From contig NC_014960.1 of the NCBI RefSeq assembly GCF_000199675.1, forward strand, positions 1,364,001 through 1,428,000: a DNA stretch of 64,000 bases. The letters run 5' to 3'. The notes below the pieces were generated by a model that was not told the DNA's origin, ran no database searches, and was given only the letters and a program-made list of their open reading frames with translations. Below, piece by piece: positions 30,752 through 39,597 of the stretch (the stretch's first letter is position 1; each line of letters opens with the position of its first letter). This DNA comes from Anaerolinea thermophila UNI-1. GTDB taxonomy: Bacteria; Chloroflexota; Anaerolineae; Anaerolineales; Anaerolineaceae. The translations under genes were made by a program, and so were the position numbers.

Positions 30752-30964
30752 CGTCAAATAAACTCTAAAATCAAATCACCTGTAATCCTTTTTGTTGGGG
30801 AAATCACAACTAATCCAGGAATTGCTTTTGCTCGATATTTTTACAAGTTTTTATTTGTGAAGAACAATATTTATGAAAGCTTTAATCTTGCTAAACAAAA
30901 TATGGAATCGGAATTTCCAAGGGAAAATGGAAAGGTGATTTTGCTTTATCCATCAAACTTATAG
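30752..30964 (+). pseudogene. 3' remnant of a possible CHAT-type (caspase-like) protein gene
   Basis: Immediately outside the right end of the IS, a plus-strand frame encodes about 70 residues ending at TAG 30964. It contains SPVILFVGEITTNPGIAFAR, YFYKFLFVKNNIYESFNLAK and a final KVILLYPSNL. The order of an outward strand with GE, a run like A-x-x-FA-x-x-FY, an alpha helix ending in LA-x-Q and a last short strand resembles the C-terminal end of CHAT protease domains. It has no start codon of its own in the native part, because everything upstream is IS sequence. It is probably the tail of a gene cut off by the insertion. The family assignment is tentative. Confidence 0.4.
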
Positions 30965-30985
30965 TAAGTAGTTTGTCATAAGTCT

Positions 30986-31800
30986 CTAGAAGTCATCTCA
31001 AAAATAGTGTCTGAGCAAGATTACCAAGCAACCCAGATGAACAAAGCCGATGTAGTTCTCGACAATGCGATCAAACCGAACCAGGATGCGCCGATAATTC
31101 TGGAGCCATGCAAACAATCGCTCAACTTTCCAGCGCCTACGATAACGGTGGAGTTTCCGTCCATCCTGGGCCTTCTGCTTCTTTCGGTTAGAGCGATGGG
31201 GCGCAATCAATTCCACTCCATTTTCAGCCAACTTCTCGTCCAGCGGATCGCTGTTATACGCCTTGTCACCAATCAAACGCTTGGGCAGCTCTTCGGTGAA
31301 CATGGTGTCCAAAGTCGGTTCTACAAGGGTGATCTCATGCGGCGAAGCACTGCTAACGGATATGGCGATAGGAAGACCAGAGCGGTCTGCCACTGCCATG
31401 ATCTTTGTACCTTTGCCCCTTTTTTGCGATGACAAAGGTGCCATCAATGAAACATTCGGTCAAATCGAGATCGCCACGCTCTTTCATGTCTTGTACCAGG
31501 GCCTTCAGCATCTCCTCAAACGCACCCAAGCGAGCCCATTTCTGGAAGCGTCGATGGCAAGTCTGGTAGGGTGGGTATCGCTCTGGCATATCTTTCCATT
31601 GTGCACCGGTGCGCATGATCCACAAAATACCGTTGAGAATCTCACGATCGTCGCGCCGAGGTCTGCCACGTCCATCAGGCCGTCTCGGAGGTTCTGGTAT
31701 GAGTGGTTTGATTACGTCCCATTGTTCATCGGTAAGATCTATCGACTCGTCTCCATTTCGGATTTGAGCCAGAGTTTACCATTTTTGAAATAGCTTCTAG
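30986..31800 (-). mobile_element. IS5-family (IS427-like) insertion sequence with CTAG flanks
   Basis: An element of about 0.8 kb bounded by CTAG at 30986-30989 and 31797-31800. This could be a 4-bp target duplication, as used by the IS427 group. Inside the flanks the inverted ends read AAGTCATCTCAAAAATAG (left) and AAGCTATTTCAAAAATGG (right, minus strand). It encodes a two-frame transposase on the minus strand. Confidence 0.8.
30998..31756 (-). pseudogene. IS5-family transposase in two frames, with a lesion near its start
   Basis: orfA (31756 to 31353) contains DLTDEQWDVIKPLIPEPP, GRPRRDDREILNGILWIM and the first catalytic Asp in ECFIDGTF. orfB (31447 to 30998) has the second Asp in RLIGDKAYNSD and the Glu in RRWKVERLFAWL. 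The two parts overlap, with orfB one base ahead, around an A6 tract (GCAAAAAAGG), which in this family can be a programmed frameshift. Separately, the only suitable ATG (31756) opens METSR and hits TAG at once, while the IDLTDEQW frame has no ATG. Loss of one A at that point would explain this, so the copy is probably dead. Confidence 0.8.
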
Positions 31801-31865
31801 TCTTTGTGAGGGAAAATGGTGCTTAGCGCTTTGCTTTCTGTTCTGTTTGAGAAAGAGCAGAAGAT

Positions 31866-32216
31866 TTACTTTCTTAAAATTTTTTCCATTGTTTTTCCCT
31901 GAGCCAATTCATCAATCAGTTTATCCAGATAGCGAATTTTTTGCATCAGCGGATCTTCTATGTCTTCTACACGAACACCACATACTTTCCCCTTGATAAG
32001 AGAAGCGTTGGGATGAATAGATGGGGCTTGAGTAAAAAATGTTTCTAAATTGCATCCCTGATTGATTTGTTGATGTAGTTCAATCCAATCATACCCGGTC
32101 AGCCAGCAGATGATTTGATCCACCTCTTCTTTCTTGCGATTTTTGCGTTCTGATTTCTGAATGTAGAGCCGGTATATATCTGAAAACTTCATCGAAAATA
32201 TTTGTGAATTTGGCAT
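31866..32216 (-). CDS. DUF2200 family protein
   Basis: A 116-aa small conserved cytoplasmic protein of unknown function. The start MPNSQIFSMKFSDIYRLYIQK, the core EVDQIICWLTGYDW and the end YLDKLIDELAQGKTMEKILR match the DUF2200 pattern as I remember it. I chose ATG 32216 because AAGGAAAAAG precedes it; a longer frame starts inside the neighbouring gene and adds no conserved residues. It lies 17 bases after the Nif3-like gene and is probably co-transcribed with it. No catalytic motif is evident. Confidence 0.8.
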   Translation of the reverse strand: MPNSQIFSMKFSDIYRLYIQKSERKNRKKEEVDQIICWLTGYDWIELHQQINQGCNLETFFTQAPSIHPNASLIKGKVCGVRVEDIEDPLMQKIRYLDKLIDELAQGKTMEKILRK

Positions 32217-32233
32217 CTTTTTCCTTTTATAAG

Positions 32234-33046
32234 TTAGAGCGGTTTCACATGGTAGATGAAAGGATCTCCCGCTTCGATAAAGTCCACGGGAATTTTGGGG
32301 AATAGCGCCTGTAACCAACTTACGAGATGTTTCATGCCCACCTCTTCTGTACGATTATGCCCTAAAACAATTAAGGATTTATTCATTGCTAATTGGGCGG
32401 CGTCGTGAACGTAAGCCGCAAGTGTCCATTCAAGAATTTCTCCACATACAATCGTATCCAGGTTTGCTTTGTTCATTAACTCCATCGGCATTTCTTCTCT
32501 ACCTAATCCCAGGCTACCCCCACCAACAAGGAATCCCACTCGTTCAACACTTCCATTTACTGCGCCCACTATTCGAGAGACAGAAACTTGTAACCGCTCT
32601 TCCAGAAATTCAGCGAGATCCACCACAGAAATTTTTGGAATGGTAAAACAATGTTTGTCATCAGCATTCTGGTATGTTTCCCACCCAAGTTCTCGAATCA
32701 GCCCATCGTAGATCAAATCTGGAGTAGACCCGTGCATGTGATCATGAAATCTCCAGATGTTGATTTGATGTTGGTGGATCAGAGCCTGTTTTCCTGTATA
32801 TACGGGGTCATCTTTCAGCCATTCAGTCTTGTCCCACCCCGTAAAAAAGGTGGGTTCGTGAGTGATAATCAGGTTAGCACCTTTCGCAGCAGCCTCTTTG
32901 ATCACGTCAACCGTTGCCATGAAAGTTGTGGCGATTCCTGTGACCTCTGCATTCCAATCTCCCACAATCAATTGATCGCAGGTCTGTTCCATTGGGGGAA
33001 CATTGCATTTTTGCAGAATGGTTTCTACAATCGTTTTTACATTCAT
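32234..33046 (-). CDS. Nif3-like dinuclear metal centre protein
   Basis: NIF3/DUF34 family, 270 aa. Metal-binding landmarks are HEPTFF (after LIITH), the HDHMHG motif and the C-terminal LGHNRTEE. Members bind two metals and have been linked to GTP cyclohydrolase-like or phosphodiesterase chemistry, but the substrate is unknown. The two halves are joined by a linker at about 130-170, without the large PII-like insert of some members. GGAGG precedes the ATG by seven bases. It is the first gene of a two-gene unit with the DUF2200 gene. Confidence 0.85.
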   Translation of the reverse strand: MNVKTIVETILQKCNVPPMEQTCDQLIVGDWNAEVTGIATTFMATVDVIKEAAAKGANLIITHEPTFFTGWDKTEWLKDDPVYTGKQALIHQHQINIWRFHDHMHGSTPDLIYDGLIRELGWETYQNADDKHCFTIPKISVVDLAEFLEERLQVSVSRIVGAVNGSVERVGFLVGGGSLGLGREEMPMELMNKANLDTIVCGEILEWTLAAYVHDAAQLAMNKSLIVLGHNRTEEVGMKHLVSWLQALFPKIPVDFIEAGDPFIYHVKPL

Positions 33047-33242
33047 ATAGTCCTCCAGGTGTTTATCTTATCGCCTTTTCCCATGCTCAAGCTATGGACT
33101 GTTGCCGGTAAACGCCTTGCAATCAGTATAATGTAGTTTATTGGAAAATTTGCCCTGGAGTTTTGATGAAGCCGTGATGGTATTGGCTTTCATATGGAAA
33201 ATGTTCTTATCGTTAACAAAAACAATGGGATAAAATCACTTC

Positions 33243-34049
33243 ATGGTTTACAGACTCGTTCTTATTTCCAGAATAGTCCTGATCGCAATTGCCCTTACGG
33301 CGTGTAATTTTGTCAGTGTTCCTGTCCCAACCGGCACGCCAACAATGCCACCCTCACCAACCCTGACATCTACCTTAACAATGACGCCCAGTTACACGTC
33401 TTCTCCAACGCCTTCATTTACCCCTACAATAACTTTTACCCCTTCGCCTTCGTCCACCCCAACGATTACAAACACGCCAACGATAACCCTCACGCCCACA
33501 TTTGATTTTCCGGATGTCACTGTCAAGATGCAAGCCCATTGCCGTTATGGCCCTGCCAAAGCCTTTTTGCACGCCGCTGATTTGTATCCCGGTGATCATG
33601 GCACGGTGCGAGGGCGGTACGCCTATAGCGCCTGGTTATACGTGAAATTCGACAAATTGAAATATTTTTGCTGGGTAGCCCCTTCCGTGGTGAACATCGA
33701 AGGGGATATCAATAAAGTGTACCTGACCGAGCCCAAATTGCCAGGCCCCAGTGTGCTTTACGGTGCGCCGGAGAATGTCCGCGTTCAGCGTGAGGGTGAT
33801 CGAGTGGTGGTGACCTGGGATCGGGTTGCCATGACAGAGGATGACGACCGTGGATACATGCTGGATGTGTTTGTTTGTCAGAATCAGCGGTTGATCTGGT
33901 ATCCGGTATCCCTTCCCAATCAGTATGAAACCAGTGCGGCTTTTACAGATGAACCAGGATGCTCTGCGCCTTCAGGTGGCGTGCTTTACACGGTTGAAAA
34001 GCATGGTTATTCCCATCCCACCAAAATTCCCTGGATTCCTGCTCCCTAG
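33243..34049 (+). CDS. Lipoprotein with Thr/Pro-rich stalk, SH3-like and Fn3-like domains
   Basis: The N-terminus is a lipoprotein signal with lipobox LTAC (Cys21). Residues 27-90 are a low-complexity Thr/Pro/Ser stalk. A compact domain follows with CRYGPAKAFLHAADLYPGD and YFCWVAPSVV, resembling a bacterial SH3 repeat. A C-terminal domain beginning PENVRVQREGDRVVVTWD resembles fibronectin type III, with two Cys that may form a disulfide. It is a paralogue of the lipoprotein at 52911. No ribosome site is visible; a TAAAAT lies six bases before the ATG, so a leaderless mRNA is possible. Probably an outer-surface protein; function unknown. Confidence 0.8.
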   Translation: MVYRLVLISRIVLIAIALTACNFVSVPVPTGTPTMPPSPTLTSTLTMTPSYTSSPTPSFTPTITFTPSPSSTPTITNTPTITLTPTFDFPDVTVKMQAHCRYGPAKAFLHAADLYPGDHGTVRGRYAYSAWLYVKFDKLKYFCWVAPSVVNIEGDINKVYLTEPKLPGPSVLYGAPENVRVQREGDRVVVTWDRVAMTEDDDRGYMLDVFVCQNQRLIWYPVSLPNQYETSAAFTDEPGCSAPSGGVLYTVEKHGYSHPTKIPWIPAP

Positions 34050-34061
34050 ATAAGAGGTCCT

Positions 34062-34364
34062 ATGAAGCACTTCCTCATTGAAATTACCTATACTGTTCCT
34101 TTTTCCACCCTGGAAGCCGTTGTACCCGAACACCGCGCCTTTCTGCAGACGGGATATGATAAAGGCTGGTTACTGCTTTCAGGCCCGATGAATCCGCGCA
34201 CCGGCGGGATTGTGGTAGCGCGTGCCCCATCACAGGAGGATCTCCAGTACTTCTTCTCTGGAGATCCATATGCCCTTCGAGGTTTTGCTTTGTACCGCTT
34301 TGTGGAGTTTGACCCGGTAAAATACCAGCCATTTCTGGCTGAGTGGATTCAAGAGGCTCCCTGA
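34062..34364 (+). CDS. YciI-like protein
   Basis: 100 aa, a ferredoxin-like fold of the YciI/dimeric alpha-beta barrel family. The start KHFLIEITYTVP, the HRAFLQTGYDKGWLLLSGPM block and the Asp of SGDPYALRGFALYRFVEF are typical. The family has a conserved His-Asp pair, here H24 and the D of GDPY. The substrate is unknown; relatives are used in dehydrochlorination or lactone chemistry. It starts 12 bases after the lipoprotein stop (AGAGGTCCT before the ATG) and its last codons overlap the convergent lysK by 16 bases. Confidence 0.85.
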   Translation: MKHFLIEITYTVPFSTLEAVVPEHRAFLQTGYDKGWLLLSGPMNPRTGGIVVARAPSQEDLQYFFSGDPYALRGFALYRFVEFDPVKYQPFLAEWIQEAP

Positions 34365-35395
34365 GTGATTGTTTTCAGCGTTTGGGTGAGTACTCGAATG
34401 CTCTGACGATATTCGCTCAGGGAGATATGTTCGTTTGGGGTATGGTCAAGATTGGAATCCCCCGGTCCATATGCCACACAGGGGCAGCTCCATACCGGAG
34501 CGACAAGGTTAAGGTCTGCGGTACCAGTTTTTAATGAAAATGTGGGGTTGCCACCTTCGGAGCGAATAGCCTGGAGAAGAGCCCGCACAAGCGGAGAATT
34601 TTTCTCACCCCGGTAGGCTGGAATCCCGTCCAGCAGGTTTACAGTGCCTTCATCATCGAGAAGGAGGATTTCCTGCATTAACCTTTCGGGTGGCATGGCA
34701 GGGGGCAGTCGTACATTTATTTCTAATTCAGCAGTGTCCACAAATCCATTCTGTTCAGAATGCATGGAACGCAGGCTGGGGGTGACCTGATCAAAGACCC
34801 GCGTGGTCGAGGCATTCCATTGATGGGTTTGCTTCACCAGTCTGTTCCAGAATTGCACGGCGGTTTCACAGGCGGTTTGTTTTCCCGATGCGCTGTGAGA
34901 CATGGGCTTTTCGACGCGGTAACGAATCCAGGCGCTCCCTTTGTATCCCAGAGTGATACGATCCCACCCGCTGGGTTCTCCAATCACCGCGAAATGCGGG
35001 TGATAGGTGTGAAGAATTTCTTTGGCACCCCGGGAGTCGCCTTCTTCAGCCAGCGCTCCGATGACGATGATTTTCCAACCGGGTTGAGGACCTGCCTGTG
35101 CGGCAGCGGCGGTCAGACATGCCAGAGGACCTTTGGCGTCCACAGTCCCTCTTCCAAAGAGCAGGTCTCCCTCGATGCGTACCGGGATTTCCCCCTGCAC
35201 GGTGTCAATATGTCCCAGCAGGACGATTTCATTGGGTCCATCTCCCAGGATGCCCACTGCGTTACCGGTTGAATCTACAAAAGCCTTGAATCCTGCTTTT
35301 TGCATTTCTTCGACAAGGAAAGCGACAGCCTTGCTTTCCTCACCGGTAGGGCTGTATCGAGAGACCAAGTCTTTCAGTAAGGCAACTTCATCCAT
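34349..35395 (-). CDS. lysK: [LysW]-lysine/ornithine hydrolase
   Basis: An M20-family metallopeptidase, 348 aa, that releases the finished amino acid (lysine or ornithine) from the C-terminal Glu of the carrier LysW. Zinc ligands and catalytic residues are visible: H62 (LLGHIDTV), D86 (GTVDAKG), E117/E118 (LAEEGDSRG) and a C-terminal His (TPNEHIS). It is shorter than ArgE or DapE and resembles the Thermus LysK type. It is the last gene of the operon and follows lysJ with no gap. The final 16 bases overlap the convergent yciI-like gene. Confidence 0.92.
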   Translation of the reverse strand: MDEVALLKDLVSRYSPTGEESKAVAFLVEEMQKAGFKAFVDSTGNAVGILGDGPNEIVLLGHIDTVQGEIPVRIEGDLLFGRGTVDAKGPLACLTAAAAQAGPQPGWKIIVIGALAEEGDSRGAKEILHTYHPHFAVIGEPSGWDRITLGYKGSAWIRYRVEKPMSHSASGKQTACETAVQFWNRLVKQTHQWNASTTRVFDQVTPSLRSMHSEQNGFVDTAELEINVRLPPAMPPERLMQEILLLDDEGTVNLLDGIPAYRGEKNSPLVRALLQAIRSEGGNPTFSLKTGTADLNLVAPVWSCPCVAYGPGDSNLDHTPNEHISLSEYRQSIRVLTQTLKTITQGAS

Positions 35396-36553
35396 TCAGC
35401 CCTCCCGAAGCACCCGTTGAAGAACCTCAATGACAATTTCAAGGTCGGCGGGTTCGATGACCAGGGGAGGGAGAAAACGCATTACTGTCAACCCTGCCGG
35501 CAGAGCCAGAACGCCTTCCTGCATCAGGGCTTGCAGGTATGGAGTGACTTTCTGTTTCAGTTCCACACCCGCCATCAGTCCCAGCCCTCTTACTTCGCGA
35601 ATCAAGGGGGACTGAATTTGACTTAATGCCTGAAGAAACCAGGTCCCCAATTCCTGTGCGCGCTGAGGCAGGTGGTGTGCCAGCATGTAATCAATCGAAG
35701 CAAGTGCCGCGGCACAGGCAAGGGGATTGCCTCCAAAGGTTGAACCGTGCACCTGCGGAGGAAGTTCGCCAACTGCTTCGCCGATCAACACGGCTCCCAT
35801 GGGAAAACCCCCGGCAATGGATTTCGCCAGGCAGACCAGATCCGGACGAATGGGGTGGTGCTGGTAAGCAAACATCTTACCGGTTCTTCCGAATCCAGTT
35901 TGGACTTCATCCACAATCAGCAAAGCGCCCCGTTCCCGGCAAAGTTGTTCTGCCCTGATCAGAAACTCAGTGCTGGCAGGGTTAACCCCACCCTCTCCCT
36001 GGACGATTTCCACCACAAATGCGGCGGTATTCTCCCGGATAGCCTCTTCCAGGGCTTCAGGGCGGTTGAAAGGTACATGCTGAAAGCCTGGAACCAGCGG
36101 CTCGAAGGGCTCGCGGTATTTCTTTTCCCAGGTTGCCGAAAGTGCTCCCATCGTGCGCCCATGGAATCCACGCATACAGGCAACAATTTGCGATTTCCCC
36201 GTAGCAAGGCGGGCGAATTTGATTGCCGCTTCATTGGCTTCTGTCCCGGAGTTGCACAGGAAGACTCGGGGAAAGCCCGAGATTTCGCATAGGCGTTGTT
36301 CCAGCAAAGCCCTCCGGTCGTTGTAAAACATTTCTGGGCAGGAAATGAGGGTCTGTGCTTGCGCGGCAATGGCAGCTGCAACTGCCGGATTGGCATGTCC
36401 GATATTGGCAGCTCCCTGTCCACCTACGCAATCAATGTATTCTTTCCCCTCTGCGTCCCACAGGCGGGCGCCTTTTCCACGCACAATCGCAATGGGGCGT
36501 TTGGTGTACAACCCCGATGTGTACTGGTTTTCCAGTTCAATGATGTTCATCAT
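35396..36553 (-). CDS. lysJ: [LysW]-aminoadipate/glutamate semialdehyde transaminase
   Basis: A class III PLP aminotransferase that converts LysW-bound semialdehyde to LysW-lysine or LysW-ornithine with glutamate as donor. The PLP-binding lysine is K244 (CLAKSIAGGFPMGA), with D215 (LLIVDEVQTG) contacting the pyridine nitrogen and NSGTEANEAA forming the phosphate pocket. The length of 385 aa fits the LysJ/ArgD group. It overlaps the lysZ stop (ATGATG), and its stop is one base before the lysK start, so the three genes are translationally coupled. Sequence alone does not tell lysine from arginine use. Confidence 0.93.
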   Translation of the reverse strand: MMNIIELENQYTSGLYTKRPIAIVRGKGARLWDAEGKEYIDCVGGQGAANIGHANPAVAAAIAAQAQTLISCPEMFYNDRRALLEQRLCEISGFPRVFLCNSGTEANEAAIKFARLATGKSQIVACMRGFHGRTMGALSATWEKKYREPFEPLVPGFQHVPFNRPEALEEAIRENTAAFVVEIVQGEGGVNPASTEFLIRAEQLCRERGALLIVDEVQTGFGRTGKMFAYQHHPIRPDLVCLAKSIAGGFPMGAVLIGEAVGELPPQVHGSTFGGNPLACAAALASIDYMLAHHLPQRAQELGTWFLQALSQIQSPLIREVRGLGLMAGVELKQKVTPYLQALMQEGVLALPAGLTVMRFLPPLVIEPADLEIVIEVLQRVLREG

Positions 36554-37353
36554 GCAATTACCGTTCCTTTACCAGCCAGTGCATCCAGCAAGGGATGTTC
36601 AGTGCGTCCATCGGCAAAAATAACCCGGGGCACTCCCAGGTGAATTGCTTCACTGGCTCCCAAAACTTTCTTCTTCATCCGTCCTTCGGCGAACGAAAGA
36701 GCCGAATCTAGTTCTGCCCGTGAGAGCCTTGGAATGACCGTGCTTTCGTCAGGGAAGTGACGCATCAACCCTGGCACATTGGTCAGGATGATAAGTTGTT
36801 CAGCATGCACAGAGCCAGCAATCATCGCCGCGGCGCGGTCAGCATCCACATTGACCGCTTCTCCCTGTTGCGAGAGTGCCAGCGGGGCAATCACAGGGGT
36901 AAAGCCGTTTTCCAGCAACAATTGAAGCAAGTTGGTGTTCACTGTTTCAATTTTGCCTGTGTAATCGTCGCGCAAAATCATCTTGCGCCCATTTTCTACT
37001 ATACGGATGGCTTCTTTTCGCTGTGCCCTCATCAGACGTCCATCCACACCGGAAAGCCCCAGCGCATTGACGCCGTGTTTTTGCATTCTCTCAACAATTA
37101 ACGTATTGATTTTTCCCGCGGTTACCATGGCAAAGATTTCCAGGGTTGTCCGATTGGTATAGCGACTGGTAAAGCCGTTCTCGCTGGTCACAAATCGAGG
37201 GGGATGTCCAAGTTGGGTGGAAATCTCATTGACCTCTGCCGAGCCTCCGTGAACCAGAATGAGTTGTTCCCCTTGCTGGATGAGGCTGGCAGCGTCGGCA
37301 CAGATGGTATCCAGATTGACCCCTTGAGAACCCCCAATTTTGACGACGATCAT
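36550..37353 (-). CDS. lysZ: [LysW]-aminoadipate/glutamate kinase
   Basis: An amino-acid kinase family protein of 267 aa related to ArgB. It phosphorylates the side-chain carboxylate of the LysW-bound aminoadipate or glutamate. Motifs are the N-terminal VVKIGGSQG, LILVHGGSAEVNE (the LysZ variant, where ArgB has HGGGP), NVDADRAAAMIAG and GRMKKKVLGA. The GGSAEVN form fits a carrier-protein substrate rather than free N-acetylglutamate. It follows lysY by 18 bases. Confidence 0.94.
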   Translation of the reverse strand: MIVVKIGGSQGVNLDTICADAASLIQQGEQLILVHGGSAEVNEISTQLGHPPRFVTSENGFTSRYTNRTTLEIFAMVTAGKINTLIVERMQKHGVNALGLSGVDGRLMRAQRKEAIRIVENGRKMILRDDYTGKIETVNTNLLQLLLENGFTPVIAPLALSQQGEAVNVDADRAAAMIAGSVHAEQLIILTNVPGLMRHFPDESTVIPRLSRAELDSALSFAEGRMKKKVLGASEAIHLGVPRVIFADGRTEHPLLDALAGKGTVIA

Positions 37354-37371
37354 ATCTTCCTCCGCGATGTC

Positions 37372-38412
37372 TTAGATGGGATGCAGTCCAGAAAACGTTA
37401 AGCCTGTGGTTTCCTCAAAACCGCACATCAGGTTCATTGCCTGCACTGCCGAGCCGGCGGCGCCTTTCATCAGATTATCAATGGCAGCAAGAGCAACCAC
37501 TCGGCGGCTTTGCGGATCGAAGTCAAAGCCCACATCCACATAGTTCGACCCTGCCAGAATTTTGGGCTCAGGTACACGATGCACCCCCCGGCGATCCTTG
37601 ACCAGTCGGATAAAAGGTTCGCTTTCGCTCCACTGACGGTAGATTTTCCACAAATCTTTTTCCGTTACGTCGGGCAGGGTAAAGGCGTGTGCTGCCGCCA
37701 GTGCCCCTCGTACCAGGTCCACCGAGGTCATGGTCAAATGTACGGCTTTCAATCCCAATTCCTGGATAACTTCAGCGGTGTGCCGGTGACCATAGGATGA
37801 AAACGTGCGCACCACACTGCTGCGCTCTGGATGATGTGAGCCGGCATTGGGTGTGGCTCCGCCCTCGGATGAACCCACCTTAACATCTACAATAATGGGC
37901 AATGAGAGATCCAGCACCCCGGCTTTAACCAGCGGATAAAGTGCCAGATTGGCTGCTGTAGCATTGCATCCCACTCCGCTGATGTATGAAGCCTGCCGCA
38001 TTTCTTCACGGTGCAGTTCAGGGAGCCCATACACAAATCGCCCTAACCATTCCGGGGCTTGATGGGTTTCTCCATAATACTGTGTGTATAAACTGGCATC
38101 CCGCAGGCGAAAATCTGCCGAGAGGTCGATAATCTTCGGCGCGGTTTGGGCGTACTGGTTGATCTTGCGCTGGCTTTCGCCATGCGGCATGGCAAGGAAG
38201 AGCACATCGCAAGGTGTTACCTGATTGGGATCGGAAAACTTTAGCGAAGTACGCTTCCGCAAGTTGGGGTGTTGCTGATAGACGTATTCCCCAAGATGAC
38301 TGCTGGAGGTGACCTGCTGAATTTCCACTTCGGGATGATCCAGTAACAACCTTAATAATTCGCCCCCCACATAGCCGGAGGCTCCGATGATAGAGACTTT
38401 GAGAGAACTCAT
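37372..38412 (-). CDS. lysY: [LysW]-aminoadipate/glutamate phosphate reductase
   Basis: An ArgC-like reductase that uses NADPH to convert LysW-bound acyl phosphate to semialdehyde. The Rossmann start is SIIGASGYVGGELLRLL, the catalytic Cys lies in YISGVGCNATAANLAL, and GATPNAGSHHPER and GSNYVDVGFDFD are family marks. The methionine at 38412 directly precedes the Rossmann strand; another in-frame ATG at 38430 overlaps the lysX end by 22 bases and has a weak ribosome site, so the start is uncertain by six codons. Confidence 0.93.
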   Translation of the reverse strand: MSSLKVSIIGASGYVGGELLRLLLDHPEVEIQQVTSSSHLGEYVYQQHPNLRKRTSLKFSDPNQVTPCDVLFLAMPHGESQRKINQYAQTAPKIIDLSADFRLRDASLYTQYYGETHQAPEWLGRFVYGLPELHREEMRQASYISGVGCNATAANLALYPLVKAGVLDLSLPIIVDVKVGSSEGGATPNAGSHHPERSSVVRTFSSYGHRHTAEVIQELGLKAVHLTMTSVDLVRGALAAAHAFTLPDVTEKDLWKIYRQWSESEPFIRLVKDRRGVHRVPEPKILAGSNYVDVGFDFDPQSRRVVALAAIDNLMKGAAGSAVQAMNLMCGFEETTGLTFSGLHPI

Positions 38413-39359
38413 GGCGTCAGATGGCTCCATTCTGCAAGGGTGTGAGAAAGGGCATTCCAGAGGGCTTGCCCATTTTGTGGTGGCTGAATGATGGGGGAGT
38501 GCAGGCGGATGTCTTTCCGCGCAACCGCAATGGTGTAATCGGCGATAATTCCGGCGATGTCTATACCGGTGGTGGGCGCAAGGGTGTGAAATTCCATGGT
38601 GTGGTTAATCTCATTGACCAGGTAGCCCCGTTGTGGGTCTTCAAGTACATCTACAGCCAGTACGCCTCCACCTACTGCATGCGCGGCTTTTACACACAAG
38701 TCATTCAGTTCAGGGGTGATGGGACAGTTTTCTCCTTGTCCGTTGCGGGCGGTGTTGGTGATCCAGTGGGAGGAATTGCGATAAATTGCACAGACGGTTT
38801 GATCCCCTACCACGAATGCCCGGATATCCCGCTCGGGTTTCTGAATGTATTCCTGAATGTAATAAATGGAGTGCTGGTAAGACCCCAGGGTTTCCTTATG
38901 TTCCAGAATGGCTTCGGCTGCATCGCGGTCGTTAATTTTTGCCAGCAGGCGTCCCCACGAACCAATCACAGGTTTTAAAACTACTGGATACCCCAGTTCT
39001 TCAATGGCTTGCAGGGCGGCTTCCGGTGTGAACGCAACCTTAATGCGTGGTTGTGGCACGCCCGCTTTAGCCAATGCGGATGAGGTGGCAAGTTTATCTC
39101 CACAGGTAGCCGCAACGTGTGCCATATTGACCGTAGGAATTCCCCACGAGTTGAGAATTTGGGTGGCGTACAAGCCTCGGGCAAATGAGATACTCCGTTC
39201 CAGAACGACATCAAAAACCATCCACGAATCAGGCCTGCTGATATCAAACACGGATTCGCGGTCGTCGATGCGTTCAAAATCGATGCCCCGTTTCTCGAAG
39301 GCTTCCAGCAACCACTTTTCTTCGACCCGTACCCGGGAAAGGATGATACCGATTTTCAT
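38409..39359 (-). CDS. lysX: LysW ligase (alpha-aminoadipate or glutamate specific)
   Basis: An ATP-grasp ligase (RimK-like) that joins the amino group of aminoadipate or glutamate to the terminal Glu of LysW. The N-terminal KIGIILSRVRVEEKWLLEAF, YPVVLKPVIGSWGRLL, the ITNTARNGQGENCPI loop and VNEINHTMEFH (metal-binding) are all present. ATG 39359 is preceded by GGAGG at a good distance; the longer frame adds nine residues from the leader. No homocitrate pathway genes are in the window and argG and argH are in the same operon, so glutamate (ArgX-like) or dual specificity is likely. Confidence 0.92.
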   Translation of the reverse strand: MKIGIILSRVRVEEKWLLEAFEKRGIDFERIDDRESVFDISRPDSWMVFDVVLERSISFARGLYATQILNSWGIPTVNMAHVAATCGDKLATSSALAKAGVPQPRIKVAFTPEAALQAIEELGYPVVLKPVIGSWGRLLAKINDRDAAEAILEHKETLGSYQHSIYYIQEYIQKPERDIRAFVVGDQTVCAIYRNSSHWITNTARNGQGENCPITPELNDLCVKAAHAVGGGVLAVDVLEDPQRGYLVNEINHTMEFHTLAPTTGIDIAGIIADYTIAVARKDIRLHSPIIQPPQNGQALWNALSHTLAEWSHLTP

Positions 39360-39391
39360 TCGCACACCTCCAGGTGAAACAGACAAACGCC

Positions 39392-39559
39392 TTACTCTCC
39401 CCAGTCCTCTTCTTCCATCGGAGCAAGTTCTACCTGTGGCGGGTCAATACTGAGCACTTCCAGGTCTACGCCACAATCCGGGCACACCAGGATCTCACCG
39501 ACCATCACATCTTCCAGGCTGATGGGGGCATCACATTCAGGGCAATAAGCAGTAGTCAT
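39392..39559 (-). CDS. lysW: Amino-group carrier protein LysW
   Basis: A 55-aa acidic carrier. An N-terminal zinc ribbon with C6, C9, C26 and C29 (YCPECD and VCPDCG) is followed by an acidic tail ending EEDWGE. The C-terminal Glu55 is the attachment site for the substrate, and the EDWGE ending is the known hallmark. I chose ATG 39559, eight bases after AGGAGG; the longer frame is spurious. It lies between argH and lysX. Confidence 0.95.
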   Translation of the reverse strand: MTTAYCPECDAPISLEDVMVGEILVCPDCGVDLEVLSIDPPQVELAPMEEEDWGE

Positions 39560-39597
39560 CTTAACCTCCTTTGTTTTTCTAAAAATGGACAAAAATC

